A stretch of 64,000 nt of DNA from the NCBI RefSeq assembly GCF_003369915.1, contig NC_046677.1:13082001-13146000 (forward strand). Reading direction: 5' to 3'. Under the pieces are notes generated by a model that saw nothing but the letters and a program-made list of their open reading frames with translations, did not search any database and was not told the origin of the DNA. The DNA is from Drosophila miranda (taxonomy: Eukaryota > Arthropoda > Insecta > Diptera > Drosophilidae). This document shows, one piece after another, positions 12,643-27,600 of this stretch. Made by a program: the position numbers and the translations under genes. The number at the start of each line of letters is the position of its first letter. Position 1 is the stretch's first letter.

Positions 12643-15600
12643 ATGCTGTCGAAGCTGCATAAAAACTGTCCAACGACAGGCCAAGGGGCAGCTCCTCCTC
12701 CACGCCACATGCAAATGTCCGCAAGGAGAGCAGCAGCGAGTGGGAAGCGGACGGCCACGATGCCGTCGCACCGACAACAAACTGGGCGGGGCTGCATCTG
12801 CTGGCTGGCCGTGATCGGACTTCTCGTGCTGGTTCCTGGTAAGTGAATTATATCCCAATCGGGAATGGGCCAAACAATGGGTCATTGGGCATTAGGCATG
12901 GGGCATGAGGCATGGGGCATGAGGCATGGGGCATGAGGCATGGGGAATTCTAAATCTCGGCTTATTCGGATGGCACAAAGTCCATGGGTGTAATAGGCGG
13001 ACAAAAACGTTGATGAAATACTATCAAAACTTGGCCAAAGCCTCAAAATATAAATGACACTGACGGCCGACGGCGACTGAGAGCCCTTGGGCCCACTCCC
13101 CACTCTTGGATGATTCCGGGCCTTGGCGATAATTAATTTTTAAGCCGCGCAAAATGAAGCGCGGACAAGTGGCAGGAACGGGTGGCAAGGAATACTGGTG
13201 GCAGGGACAAGGGATAGGGACAGGGACATGGGCGGAAGGGAAAATCAATCGTTCGTAAAATAAACAAATCTTATTTTTCCGCAAACATTATTTCTCATCA
13301 ACGGAGTGGAGCGGGATGCGGGCGCGGACGCGGGGGAGACATCTGCAATAATGGTAGCAGAGCATTGATGACAACAACATTTTTCATAAATGCGCGCATT
13401 CATCTGCATGAAACGATGACCAGGAGGGGGTGGTTGTCTCCAGGGGGAGGTATGGTGGGGCTATGGGCGCCTGCAGTGGGTGTTGATGCCAAGAAAGTCG
13501 TTGAATATTGCGAGGTTTGCTCAATTAATACGGGAGAAATACGAATACAAATACATTTTTATTTTAATTTTAAATTTCAAAAAATTCAGATACAAATTCT
13601 TCAACCCTAATTTGTCAATACCATAGATTCAAACCTAAAAATATGTACGCACTAAGCAGCTTTGGAGTATCTCATTAATGGAAAATGATTGATCGCCCAT
13701 CGAAGAGCTCGAGCTGCAAAATTGATACGAGTAGAAGGATTATATATTTAATTTCCTAGCAACTGATTGGCAAACCCTCGCCTTAGAACTCAACAGTCTC
13801 GAATCATTGCGATTTCCTTCCACTCCACTCCAATCCAGAGACAGAGACAGAGACAGAGAGCCCTGCTCTAGCCCATTATCCACCCGAAAACGAAACCAAA
13901 ATGATGATGTTGCAAAAGAAACTACGATACTAAATATCCATCCAATGCTTCAGACTGCCATTTTTGCTTTCCCATTCCTTCGAGTGATTTTGTCTGCTTT
14001 TTGCCTTTGTTTTGGCCCTGGCCAAAAGGCGCGAGTGGGACAATGTGCAAACAAGCAAAGCGAAAAGGCAACTTGACGGAATGGGTGGGGGTGGATATTT
14101 ATGTATAAATATAGATATATACGCGTATAAACAACGAAAGCAATTGCTGCCTAGAGACAGAGAATATTTCATAATTTTTTGCGTGATAAAGTCGCATTTG
14201 TTGGGATTAAATGAGATTTTCTTGCAATTACCGAATGCGTGGGCTGGCTGGCAGAACTTTTATTTATTTTGGTCTTCTCTTCTGCTCTTCAGCTCTTCCG
14301 TCTGTGTGCTATATAGTAATTTGTTCTGCAATCCCCGAGTACTCATCGAAATTACAATTTCTGTCGGTTAGCAGCTTAGCCGAAAAGCATTCTTGTTGAT
14401 ATTGATTTGAAACTTTGGGCCTGGGCTTCGGAATGGCAATGCGAATACGAGTACGAATACGAATACGAATTGGAATTGGAAGAGTTTCGAGGCAAAAAAG
14501 TTGCCTTTTCAATTTCGCCACACAATGCGATCGATACTTTCTAATTTATGCTAAACACAAACAATGCAGATACGTATGCGGGGCCAGAGAAAGTGCTCTC
14601 CCTGACCATCCCATCCTTTTGGGAGCCGAACAATAAGCAATGCAATGCCTTGCATGTGGGGTCCTTCTAATACTCATACAAAGCCCAGCTCATCTCCTCC
14701 CAAAAAGCAAACTTTTCCATCTAACTTCGGCCTTACCCCAAAAAACATGCAACATGTTGTGTTGGCGCCCTCTCCTATCCTCTCGGCTCTCTCTTCGCTC
14801 CTACCACTTGATTTTGGCAAAACAAAAGCAAAAATTGGCTATATCCTTCAATATGGGCTGCTGCTGCTGCTGCCTGGAAAAAGTTTGTTCTTTGCGGGAA
14901 CTTCAATCACAATGGCTGGCAGCAGCCCTGGCCGAGATGCGTTTTCAATTTTCCCGAATGCGCAAAAGTCAGTTAGCCTTCTCGACTGCACCTTCCCTAT
15001 CATCATTATCAACGTCATCATCATCATCATCATCATGTTCTTAGCCCACATCACACAAACGCCGTGGTGTGCAAGAGCTTTACATGCCTGATGCTGCTAC
15101 CAGGGGGCTTCTGTTAAGCATCTCCTATACGGGTACAGACACACTCACACACTCTATCTCTCTCTTTCCCTCTCTCCCGTATTTCTTCCCTTCGCACACA
15201 CTTCACTTTGCATATCACATGAACTTGCACTTTGCAATTTTTCCTTTTTTGGGCCAAGACAGGTGGGTTGTTGGTGGCTGTGGGGTGAGTGTTGAATCGT
15301 CTTTGTCTAGCAGACATTTACCGTTTACTGTTTTGACATTCCAACTTGGCTGCAATGCAGGCAGGCGAGTGACGTGCCTTTTGTCAGCATCCAACCATTG
15401 TGTGAGGAGTGCGGTTGATGTCAGTCAGTTTGTCGAAATTCCCATGTAATGGCGCCCTAAGCAGGGTGAGAAAGTGCGGCGGAGACACAGACAGAAACAG
15501 AGACAGGGACAGATAAAAGGAGTAGAAGAGAGCGAGAGATAGGTATACCAGCAGAAAATATTCTTTTATAAGCCAGTGGCTAATATGGTTCGGTAAAGGG

Positions 15601-18600
15601 TTTCGTATTCCTTGCAGCAGGCTTAATTGCAAGGAGAGTGTCATGAATGAAGCCAAATATGAAATTAACTTCGAAAAGCCGGGATTGGAGCCAAGCTACT
15701 AGTCAAGGTCAAGTCGATTTTAAGAGCGTGTTAATTGAAGTGATCGCTCAGTTGATTGGATAACAACTCATTCGTTGAAAAATAAGCATTCCAATTTCAT
15801 TTTTGTGCTCTGCCTATATCCAAAGTATCTTTATATCTGCACACTTTACGTATCTAGATCATTTGATCAAACAGATAAGTTCCGTGGTACACATTCAAGG
15901 ACTATCAAGGACTCAAAAAAATCACTCTCTGCGCTAAGTATTCGTGGATCAATAAACATAATCTATCACCCTATTTTTAAGTCCCTGGCAGCCTCTGACG
16001 TAAAGACTTACTTAATTTAGAAAGTAATCCGTTTATTCATATCTCTAAAGTTGCCTTCATATGATCATCTTGCGAATATAAGGAATACTATATTTTCGAC
16101 ACATGTATTCTATCGCATTCGTAAAGGCCAATTTGCAAAAACTTCCCTATAGGTAATACCCTTTACATCCAAAAGAATTCAATTAAACAGTCTGCATGTC
16201 TCACAGCAAAATGAAATCCACCGCAATTGGATAGCAGATCTCTCGTACACAATTGAAAATTAATATGCCAGCTCTCGTTTTGTAATCCCATAATATGTAT
16301 CAACTATTAAGTGGCCTAGGCACGTCACACCACGCTGAGCTGCACTTAAAACGTTTTATTAAAAAATAAAAACAGAAAAAATTGTGCAAAATTTGCATTT
16401 CATTTGCAGCATATGTATGCTCGTACAAGTGAAGAAAAATTACCTTAAAATACAATTTGATATACCTCTGTGTATGTGAATGTGTAGAGGTAGTATTTGT
16501 AAGAGGAGCGGTGGTGAGAGGATAAAGGCTTATGAAATATCATCAAAAAGATGTGAAAAACTGGCTTAAAATCTCATATAAACTGCCAGACAGACCAACA
16601 ACAGCAATAACATAAAAAATAGTTGACAACAACACGCCAGCAGAAACTACAATGAAACAGCAACAAGATGGTCAATGTACCCGTATAATTGTATTGTAAA
16701 TTGTATGCTTCTCTATATACTCTTTCAGAGGATATTCGTGACTTTCCCCTGGTTCCGGCAGAGCAGAGAAGAAATCATTTCTGATCACATTATATTATAT
16801 AATCTTAGGCAAAATCAATATATAAAATTAAAGATCTTTTTGACTGAGAAATAGAGGGGGATTCAGAGAATCTGCCAGTATCGGAGCTCTTCATCATACG
16901 GGTTCCAAATTTCTTATACAAGTGCTGAAAATATTTAAGCAAATATCTATTCAATCATCAATAATTATCATTGGATCGATGGATCTGCAAGGGTATTTAA
17001 AGGTTCGGTCACCGAAACTCACTCTCCTTTCCTCGTTTTTTGGGCTATGAAATATGAGTCAAGTTTTCAATGCATGCCGGATGCATTCATTATACCGCTG
17101 ACGAGACTTCCCGAGAGAAAGAGAGAGACAGTAAGAAGTGTGAGGGAGAAGCACACATGTTTGCCATTATGCAGTCCGATGTGCGTGTGTTCGGGAGGGG
17201 GATTTTCTTTGAGTTTTTTTTACATATATGACAAATGCATTGCACTCACAAAATGCACATACACCCACGGACACAGTCACAATCTTTATGATCTCATGCA
17301 TATGTATGCGTTTATAAATGCCACTATACTGAGACAGATACAGATGCTATAGTAAAAAAGATAGAGAGAGACAGAGACAGACGGATAGAGAGAGAAAGAG
17401 ATAGGGACAGAGACGGAGCTAACATTACTTTAAACCAAAATGGCGGTCGCTTTTGTGTTGGGCGATAAAAATCCTGTGGACCCAACATCCTGGCGAAAAG
17501 TATATTTTATGTAGTGAAAAGTTTGTTCTCGGCCAGTAGCACAAAAAATTTGAAAAATATTAAAAAATAAATACCAAAAAGGATTAAATAAAAATGAATG
17601 CACTGCTGTTGACCGTCTCGACTAGCGAACACACTATGATACTAGTAGCTGGTGTCATGGTTTTAATGGTTATTTCGTGGATCATGTATAGAGAAATCCG
17701 AATAGACACTTAACAAAAACGATTTCCATTATTTTCAATAAATGGAGCATAAGTAAGCCTTATATTATTTACCATCTTCAAAGCATTACTTCTTGTAGCC
17801 CTTTCGAAATTATACTAAATGAAAATTTAAGCAGAATAGAGCATACCGTCAGGTGCACAACCGAATCAAATCGATTCTGATCTGTTTTCCAAAAATTAAA
17901 TGAGATTTGCCAGTGAAACAAATGGTATCCCATTCATTCGGGGATTGCAATAAAATAATGCATTGCATTCTCACAGGAGCGGGGAAGTCGGAAATTGAAG
18001 AGCGGAAAGAGCAAAAAAAGGTGTCGACAATGCCAAGTCACGAAAGGAGAGACGGCACTTTGCAAAAAGGCGTTTGCTAATTTTCTAAGACATCAATTCG
18101 AGGGGAGCGATGGAAGTACGTGTGACAATGTCTGGCTCTGGTTCTGTCCCCGACCTTCCACTTCTACCACCCCCATTCGAGGCTCTTTTTTTGCGCTGAT
18201 TTTAGCACGCACACATTTTGCATACTGATCAGCAATCAGTGGCAACAATTCAGGGAGTTTGGGGGCTTCAGGGCGACCTACGTAGGAAGTGTCGAGTTCA
18301 AATTAAAATTCCACTTTGGCATTTGGGGAATTCAATTATTTTTGTGTGCCACTCCCTTGACTTTAGCGTCCTCTTCTGGTCATGCAAGCTGACAGTTTGT
18401 CTTCTTCCGTTGACCACGAATAACTAGGAAGTACTCGAGGCCCCCTTCCACGATTTTAACAAATAAATACCAAAGCATCTCTTACACATGCCCAGATTTA
18501 TTGCCTCCCATTCCACCGATGACGATGCCGATGTCGATGCCAATTGTCGGGCAATGCAATCAGCGTGTTTATTGATTTGGAAAATTAAATATTTTTCCTT

Positions 18601-21600
18601 GATTACTCAGAGCACAGATGCAAAAAAGAAGTGGAAAAGCGTTTGACAAAAGGCGCGGAGCGGCGCGGCGCGGCCTATGCCCATAAATTACCCAATCCGA
18701 TTTGCCATTGTACCCAGTACTTCGTTGCTTTATGAAACTTCCGGATGCCCTTAGAAACCATTTTAATTAGTTCAAAGTGGAGGGGTCTTATTTATGTCAA
18801 ACTAAAAGAGGTTCGTGGCCGGAGAGGGTGAGTGATGGAGGGCCTAGGTGTGTGGTGTATGGGGGCACAGCATGGCCACATTGTTATTGTTTCCGTATAG
18901 CGTTCCGCTAAAAGCAAAAACATGTCGAGACAGAGCACAACAGAGAGGCAAAGAGGAGAGAAGACGAAAAAATATTGTAGGAATTTCGCTTGCTTAACGG
19001 AAATGTATAAATTGCATTTTGCGCCATGGCAAAGGGGCCTTAATGCGTGGCAGGTGGAGAGGGAGTGGGAGTGGGAGGAGAGAGTTGGGCTTGGCTGAAA
19101 CTATAGCAGGTGCATCTGGAGGAATGTTGTGCTAAATTTTAACCACTACATACTGTCACACACAGACACAGACCTGGAGCTCCAGGATCCACGGAATTGG
19201 CGACAAAAGTGTCGCTGGCAATTTGAGTAGAAGAAGCGGTATTCAAGCGTTTTCGTTTTCAAATTTTTAGCTGAAAAATATTGAAATAAACGATTTATAC
19301 ATATATTTAAATTGAGAATCTTATACGTTCATTGAGTTCAAGATATTTCAGATTGAACAAAGCGCACTCTAAGAGACTGACAATTAATTTAGAATTTAAT
19401 TCTCTGAATTTTTTGTATCGTAATAATCATTCACCCAGAATCCCTTTTCGAACTAACTTCGAAATTTCAGAGCTCTCTCAAATTTGTAATGTCGGGTGTC
19501 AGGTGGTAAACGCTATACAGTCACACACATGCAGGCAGCCACCGCATAAAGGCAAAAAAAGAAATAAAAATGAAAGAAGGAGATGGGAAAAAGATGGAAA
19601 GTGTTAGAGCATTTTAGCTCTTCGTCTCGCTCAGCACACAATTCGCAGACATTTTTCACCGCCATTCTCTCACATCTTTTTCGGCGGGGGAAAAGCACTT
19701 TGCACTAATGCACCTGAAAATTTAAAACATGTCATAACATAAACATTTATCCCTGCGGCAACCATCATCAGCGGCAGGAAAAGGATGTTAAATCTTGCAT
19801 TAAACTTAAAGTTTCTCGATTACATCTCAAATGGGTTGAAAATGCAATGAGAACTTATTAGCATTTGCAGCAGACCATTCTCGATCTGATTAGTTCGCTT
19901 TCTCGTGGGAAGCGCACAAGAAATTAAGGACCTGGGAGCAATGAATGGAAAATCAGTGTCCTCAAGAAGAGTTGGGGGTATTTGGGGGCATGCATTTGTC
20001 TGCTGCAATATTCTTTGCTGCATATTCTCGTCCTGGTTGTAGGCCTCAAAAAACAAATGAAATATCTAAGAAAAAATTCGGGTAATCCCCAACATAAATG
20101 TATTCCACTGAATGTACTTGTAAAATACATAAAAATCCTCAGTAATCCAAACAAAGACTCGGCAACGCTCTACATTTCATAAGTAAGTAATTCTGAAAAT
20201 TATGCATTTGATTCTCTATTAAAATCAGGCAAAAGCAAAAACCGAGGGGGAGTTGCCATAAAATGCTTTAAAATTTGCGCTAATTGATTTTCTCAGCAAA
20301 TAATAAACACTTCTCCCACCCCACATCCACGTCCTTAATATTGTCTCCTCCTGCTGCCTTGGCCGAAAACAAATGGAATAGAGAAAACGAAGAACCCCCG
20401 AAATGCTCATAAATTCCCCAACGCCTCTAAAAAACAAACGAAAAATGTATTTAAGTGGCTCACAGAATGCTCTCGATTTTGGGGACTGGTGTGTGTGTGT
20501 GTGTTTGTATGGCTGGGCAAATATTTAATTTATTTCAATTTCACTTTTAATTTAGGCACTAATCTAGGCAATTTGTACACTTACACGCCATTAAGCGAGA
20601 CATGGAAGGAGAAATTAGCGGAGATCGCGGAACCAAAACCATAATTAAAATACACTTTCCATGGACATCCAGGACAATGGAAGTAGTCCGGTAACAAGAA
20701 GCTATAGAAGTGAAGTTTAACATGGAAAGAAGATATAGCCGATCCATTCAACCTTTAATATATGTTTCAGTATTTATTGGTGTAAAAGAACTTGGTGGAA
20801 AGAACGTGAAAAGATCCAGATATCTTAAATTTATTGCAAATAATAAATTGAATTCTCAAATTCAAAATATTGTGTGCTAGTAACCAAAGCCTCAGCCTTA
20901 CAAATTTGATTAGCCAGCCAATGTACCCTCTGCATATTAGACGTTTATCCCCTGGAGTGGATAAATAAGCAGCAGGCCCAAAGGAGAGACAGTCGACGCC
21001 TTGGTCCATCGCCTCCCAAGAAGCGAACATCATCTCCTGGACCATAAAATGCTCACGGAATATTTATTTGTTTTCATTTATTTTCAATAATTTCGAATTT
21101 CCATTACATTAGTTTCGGTTGCTTTTTTTCTTCGCTGCTTTCCCTTATGATGTCCTTTATGCCTCCGCACGAAAACAAACAAATTTCTGGAGATTTGGGG
21201 GAGCCGCCCCACCGCATCCAGCGGCACCGTCGACAAATTCTTGCTTTGATTACTAAACTAAATTTCACCCCGAAAAAGTTGCTACAAATATAAAATAAAT
21301 GCCATCGGTCTGTGCCGGTCCGTGGTGGTCCTCCCCCACAACAGGCCAGAAGGCAAAAACTTTTCTCATTTCTACATCCACGGGCCACATCGATACTCGA
21401 AAAGAAGCAACGGCTGCTGGATTCTCTTCTCCCAGGAATCCTTGGCTACTTTTCGATATGTTCTGTTCGCTGCTGGCCACCAGAAACCCTCGTACACAAA
21501 TCCGAGTGACATTTGGCACTTGCACCGAACAAATTTACACATCTTTTGAGTTGTTTTCGGGTTTCGTCTCATTCTTTCGCCTTTTACAGCTTCTTCTTGT

Positions 21601-24600
21601 TTCTTTCTTCTTCTGAGTTGCTTTTGTCGCATGGCTTCCGTTTCCTGTTCATTTGCTCACATTTGGCATGTCAGATGTGAAAATTTTTTTAATAAAACTG
21701 TCAACAGTTGATGTAGATTAAGAAATTATGGCAGTTCGCAGAAAGTTTTCTCGCATTCGGATGTTTCGGATGTTCGGTTTGTTTTTGGGGGGTAGAGAAT
21801 CAATCAGCGACAAAGTTCTTGACTCAATGAACTAATAATGTGAGTGCGTCGCCATATTCGAATCATCTCTTTTGCTCCGCTTTAAGATTGTCATACCATA
21901 AATTCAAATGAAGTTCTCTTCTGCCCGGTCTCACCTCCTGTTTTTGTCGAGATATGCCACTGGGCACAGAAAACGCAAATCTACGGGGCCACTTATTGCA
22001 TTTTGATGAGAATCCGATTTGGATTTCTTTGAATTTGCCTACCAGAACAGTTCCACCTCCCAGCTCCCAGTTCCCAGCTCAAAGCAGCCCAAGTTTATTG
22101 CCTCTCTATTCAGCTGCCAGGCTTCAGGATGTGCCTTGTCCAGCTGCAGTTTCAGTGCCCATCCTTCCTTACCACACTGTCCGACCATTCCTTTCCTGTC
22201 ATTGCTACCTCTTCTCCACCACCTCCTCCTCTGGCTCGATTTTGCAGGCGATTGCGTCAAAATCATGCATAACTGCATTTTAAAATTACTATGAATGGGG
22301 ACATGGTGTGGTCCTTCAGTGTGTGGTTAGCCTATCGTTTATCACCCTTCTGGTTGGATCCAGAGACTGGGAAGGTATTCGCAGGAGGAGTGCATTAGGT
22401 GGTCAACGCAAACATTGGATGAATTACGAGCCCTAGAATGTTTGCTGGCCGAACTGGCATGTGAGACATTCATTGAAATTAAAAACTCAAGTTGGTTTGT
22501 CTCTCTCCCTCTCCCTTACAACTTCCGGTTATTCCTAGTAATTAGTTTATACGAAATATCGATGCTTAATCTGACCAAATTGAAGGAGACAGGGATGTTC
22601 ATTGTAGCTAGGGTATGCTTTATTATAAATTTTACTTTTCCACTTCCATTTTGTTCAATGCCCAGCCAAACTATCTCCGATTTGGCGCGATTTCCCGCAC
22701 TGCTCATCGTAATCAGATTTCCACCAAAATATGCCTAATGCCAAAATAAAGACTCGTCTGACGCGGAGCCACTCGTGGATAACAGATACCCGACAGACGA
22801 TACAGTTAAAGCTTTTCCTGCTTATCAAAACCGAATTACAAATCCCCCACGAACCAAAAGAATGGTGGGAGGACGGACAGACCCAAGGGCATAAGCCTGC
22901 AGAGAACAATGGGATGATTGAAAGGGCAAAGCCAAAGTCTTTTATCAAATGAATGTTCCATAATAAATGCGAACAAGACAAATGTGAGCAAAGGAAACCG
23001 AATCGCCGAAGCCTTCTTGTTCTTGTTGACTTTAAGTTAGACAACTGTACGGGCGGACGGATAGATGGACGGATGGGTCTGAAGGACAGTGCAAATCTCA
23101 GTCACTTGAACATAATCACGGCCCGAGCTAAGGCAACAAGACAAATAACACAGAGCGGGAACAGGACCAGGACCAGGAACAGAAACAGAAAAAAAAGCTA
23201 ACAAACTAATAGACAGAAGGACACACTTCTTGTTGTTGGCTGACTATTGATAAGCATCGAATTCATTAATTTATATGTTCGATGAGTATCAGGCGCAGAA
23301 TCACACAAGCAGAAGCCGAAAGGAGTCTGCCCCCTTCGTCAGGATAGCTTTGTAATGCGAAACTAAGTGATTTGAGTCAGACATGTGTATATGTGGGAGT
23401 GTGAGGGTTAGAGGAGTATCTGTGTCTATGGTGTGATGCGGTGTGGCTTTGGTGTGTGTATGTCTTGTTGGTGTGTGCGTGTCTATATATCTTCATTACA
23501 AATCCTAGCTGGCTTTTGCCTTGCGGATTTCAAATGAAATGTTCTGCCTGGTCTCTAAAGCTTCCATCCCATTCCCCCTTTGATAGTACAGTGGGACAAT
23601 ATACAGCAAGAAACCCATGCTTCATATCGTAATATTCCTAACGACTTATGGACTCCTATCTGAACAAATTAGTCAAGATAAAACCCTTTCACCATCCTTA
23701 GTCACATGTGCCAATTGCAATGAACCACTGTGCAGCAGCTCCCCTCTCGACAGTCTTTATGGCCAGTGCAGGGCTGCCTTAGACAGCTGCCTTTGCTTTG
23801 CTTTGGGGTCGGTCCCTCTGTAGCTTGACTTAAGTAGTAAATTCAATCAATTTGGACGAGGCACAACACACAGACACACCGACACTCCGACGCACCGACA
23901 CACAGGCACACATATCCCATGGCACAAGACAAAGAAAGAAATCTCCTTCCGAGGGACAGAGAACAATAAAATCTCAACTTAAATATGTCACAGCAATTAA
24001 TACAAAAGCAGACCCAGAACCCAACCAAACCAGAGCCCAAAATGCCAAGAGTGTAGAACAAGGACAATGGGTGGAACTGGTGTCAAAAGGTCTTGGAAAT
24101 GAAAGTGAACTACTCGTAGTACAGGAAAATGCTGTAGGCCTAGTTGTGGTTGTCATGTGGGATGCGCTGTGTGGGGCCGACAAATGCGTCGAATGCGTAA
24201 TAATGTCCAAGCCACATTTCCTTCTTCTCAGAGAAAGGTACTCACAGCAAAGCTGTACAAAATTTTGCATTTGACAGCTCATTTGTGGATTTCTTTCTTT
24301 GAAATTTACGATTTGCTTTTTGATAAATGCGTAAATGGTCAACTCAGCTTCAGCCCAAACCCCGGGGTCAGATGATATATGGCCAATCGATGATCCAAGT
24401 CAAACAAAAACCAAAACATTTACACAATTAGAAAATAGCCTTGGCCGCCAATAAATCAACCATATTTACATATATCAACGAGAGCCCAGTCCAAACAAAA
24501 TAGTAATGTTATAAATCAAGTCGCTACAATCAATTAAAATGGGAAAACAAGGCAAGGCCATGCCAAGCTTGTGGTTTCTGCCGGCTCCTGGTCCTTGGCT

Positions 24601-27600
24601 TGGAAAAAGGATTCAGCTATGACAGAGACATGCAAAGTTTTGTGCTGAATTTTGATTTGAAATGTTAATGGAATGCAAAGTGAGATGGAAATCAATATGT
24701 AGGTTATTATGAGATTAAAATTGTCTGACATATACAAAAGATAGAACTGTAGTGGAAAGTGCATGAGATTGTTCTTGCTATCGATAATAGTTTCACATAT
24801 GTATATTCTATATCTTAATCTGATTATTCACTCTGTAACATCTGAATATCCCCAACTCACCTGTAAACTTTATAATGTTAACGTCAAACAATCAACTTTA
24901 CCCAACGAGCAATCAATAATCCCAAAAGATGCTCTATTTGAGTGGCGTTAGGAAAATATACAACATGCCTGAACAAAAAAGGTATTCGAAGGTACGAGTA
25001 TCGTATCTATCTATCTGTCTGTCTGTTCCTGCCCTCATCATACATTTCCCCAGATTATAGTGTCCACAGATCCGAAAGATGCCAGCATGTCAAGTAGCAG
25101 CAGAAGCAGCAGCAGAAGCAAAAACAATGATAGCAAGGTGCTATAAAATGGCAGACAGCATCTCAAATTGCAGCCAGAACTTGGCATTAGGAGAGGCGTA
25201 GACTTCTCCCCCCACCACTCGGCAACATTGTTTTGTAATTTATTTTGTTTCAGACAGTTTTCCATACCGAACCGAAAGCTAACCGAAATCAACTTGCTAC
25301 TTATGCGTCGTCATTGCATAAACAAGACGCTCCTCTCCAGCAGCAGCAGCAGCAGGTTTCTGGTTTCGTTTCCTGCTTCTTCGTTTCGTTTTTTTGAAAA
25401 ATTGCAGCATTACGTGCCACAGGAGTTCTACAGTTCTGAGCACTGAGGTCCACTCCCACTTCGCATGCTAGGCATGCACCAGTCTCCTGGGCACTGTTCC
25501 GCTGCCGGACTAAAGATAAATTGATATTTTGGGACTCTGGCAACCTGATATTTACCTCTGTTCCAGTTTTCTTTTTTCAGCTTTTTGGTTTTTTGGTTAG
25601 GCAATACGCAAATGGGTAAACTGTCCATTAAAAAAGGAGCAGTAACAATATCGACGGGGACAAAAAGGTGGACAGCCGACAGGAAAAAGTTGCAGTCCTT
25701 TATTGTTCATTGTCGGCCATGGAGCGGAGTTCTCTATCAGAATGCCTTAATTAAGAACGCTCAGTCTGGCCAAAGAGTCAGACTTCGTTTCGATTTTTAA
25801 CAGCACAGCTGTTACCAAAAGACCAGCCCCACCCCCACCCCCATCCCCATCCGCATCCCCATTCCAATCCCCACTTCATCCTGTCATCCTTTAGGGCTAG
25901 GGGTAGCAGAACAAAAAATGGAAGCCAACAATTTTCAGTTCACAGTTAAAAGCACAACAGAATACGATGCGACGCGACGGACAGAAGGTCCAGAAGGGAG
26001 TGCCTGGGACACGTTATTGGAAAAACACCGAAAATTGGTTTGTTTGACGTCCCAATGTCTGGGCAAGTAACAGAGCATATACCTATATGAATATATGTAT
26101 ATATAGCATACATCGCATATAGTTACCGTCATTGTAAAAACTCTCGGATGGCCACAGAAATGGTTCAGAAATGGAGAAAGAATCATTGACGGGAACCAGA
26201 AGAGCCACCAGAAGAGCGGGCCACCACCGATAGACAGCCAATCATGGCTTTTATACGCGCTCTTTTGTTAATAACTTTGTGGCAGTCCAGTCACAGTTTA
26301 CGATTTCCATTTTACACAATTCAGTAACGAACTCTGACACAAAATTTAAAATTTAATCAGAGGAGGGAAAACTTTTTAATAGACAAGAGCGCAAGTTTTG
26401 GTAGCCAACTAAAAATATTTTCATGGCAATAAAAAGGTTGAAGAAGTTATAAATTTAATGCAGTCAATGAGAAGTAGTTATTATTTTTATAATCGCGAAG
26501 GAAAAAGGAACAGACCTTAGATGCATAACCGCAAAAGATGTCATCAGTATTGACCTTTACCTTGGGTATTTTATTTCTTTTCTTTCTCTTTTTTTTAAGA
26601 GAGATGGAGAATACTTTCAGTCGAGGCATGGTTGAGTAGTTCCTATTGGTGTTTAGTGAACATTTTAAGGAACGTTTTAAGAACTACCACTCACTTACTA
26701 GGCCATGTAAAAAGTACATTCCAACAAATTGATTTTGTATCATTGAAATGAAATTATTTCTGAAGATGGTTTTATTACGGCCTGACACTCCTTTTTCACT
26801 AAGTAGACACACATTTGAAGCTCCAATCTCCAGTCTCCGAAAAATGTCATGCCCATGTCCAATCTCTGCAAACATTTGAAAAAGTGGTTAGCAGTTGTTG
26901 AAGAATCCATGGGATCCCACTTGCAATACGAATTCTAAAAGTGCATATGGAAGAAATCGTTTTTCGCAGCAAATATTTACAAGAAATATGAGTTTTAATT
27001 TATGCAAAAGTCGAGGGGTGTGGGTCGGGATGGTATGGGGATGGTGATGAGGATGGGGGCCAAACAAATCGATCCATCACCTGCAATTGCAGCTGGCCAT
27101 GCAAGATTTCTGGTAACGGAAACCGAGCGGGGAAAGGCAAAAAGTATATTTGTATCTATGCATTTTGCATGCGGGCTTTCAGCAACTGTTGTCTGTCAGG
27201 TGGTGGACACACTCTCGCACACACACATGGGAGCACAGTCAGAGACAGACCGTTTATGTCTATATTTGCCACGTTGCACACCCCAAGCCCTGTCCACTTG
27301 TCATCCAGACCACTCCACTCTACTGCACTCCCCACGACAGGCGGAATAAAATGGGAGAACAAACAGAAACATTTTTAACTGAGAACCAATTGTGTTGGGT
27401 CACCAGGGAGTGAATGGGTATACGAAAATGTCACACCAAGTCAGACTACAAAAAATATACTCGTACATGTGTCAAGAGCGACAGGAATATCATGCACAAA
27501 TGGAGATCTTGTACCAGACATAGCTATGAACTGAAATGGCTGCAGATCGTAATGAACGAACAGAATGTTTTAATATAAACATATTCCATTATATGTTGAA

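Noticed and set aside
12603..12885. Three minus-strand ORFs over beat-Ic exon 1
   Set aside because: Shadows of the coding exon. The plus-strand reading has the signal core and joins in frame to Ig1.
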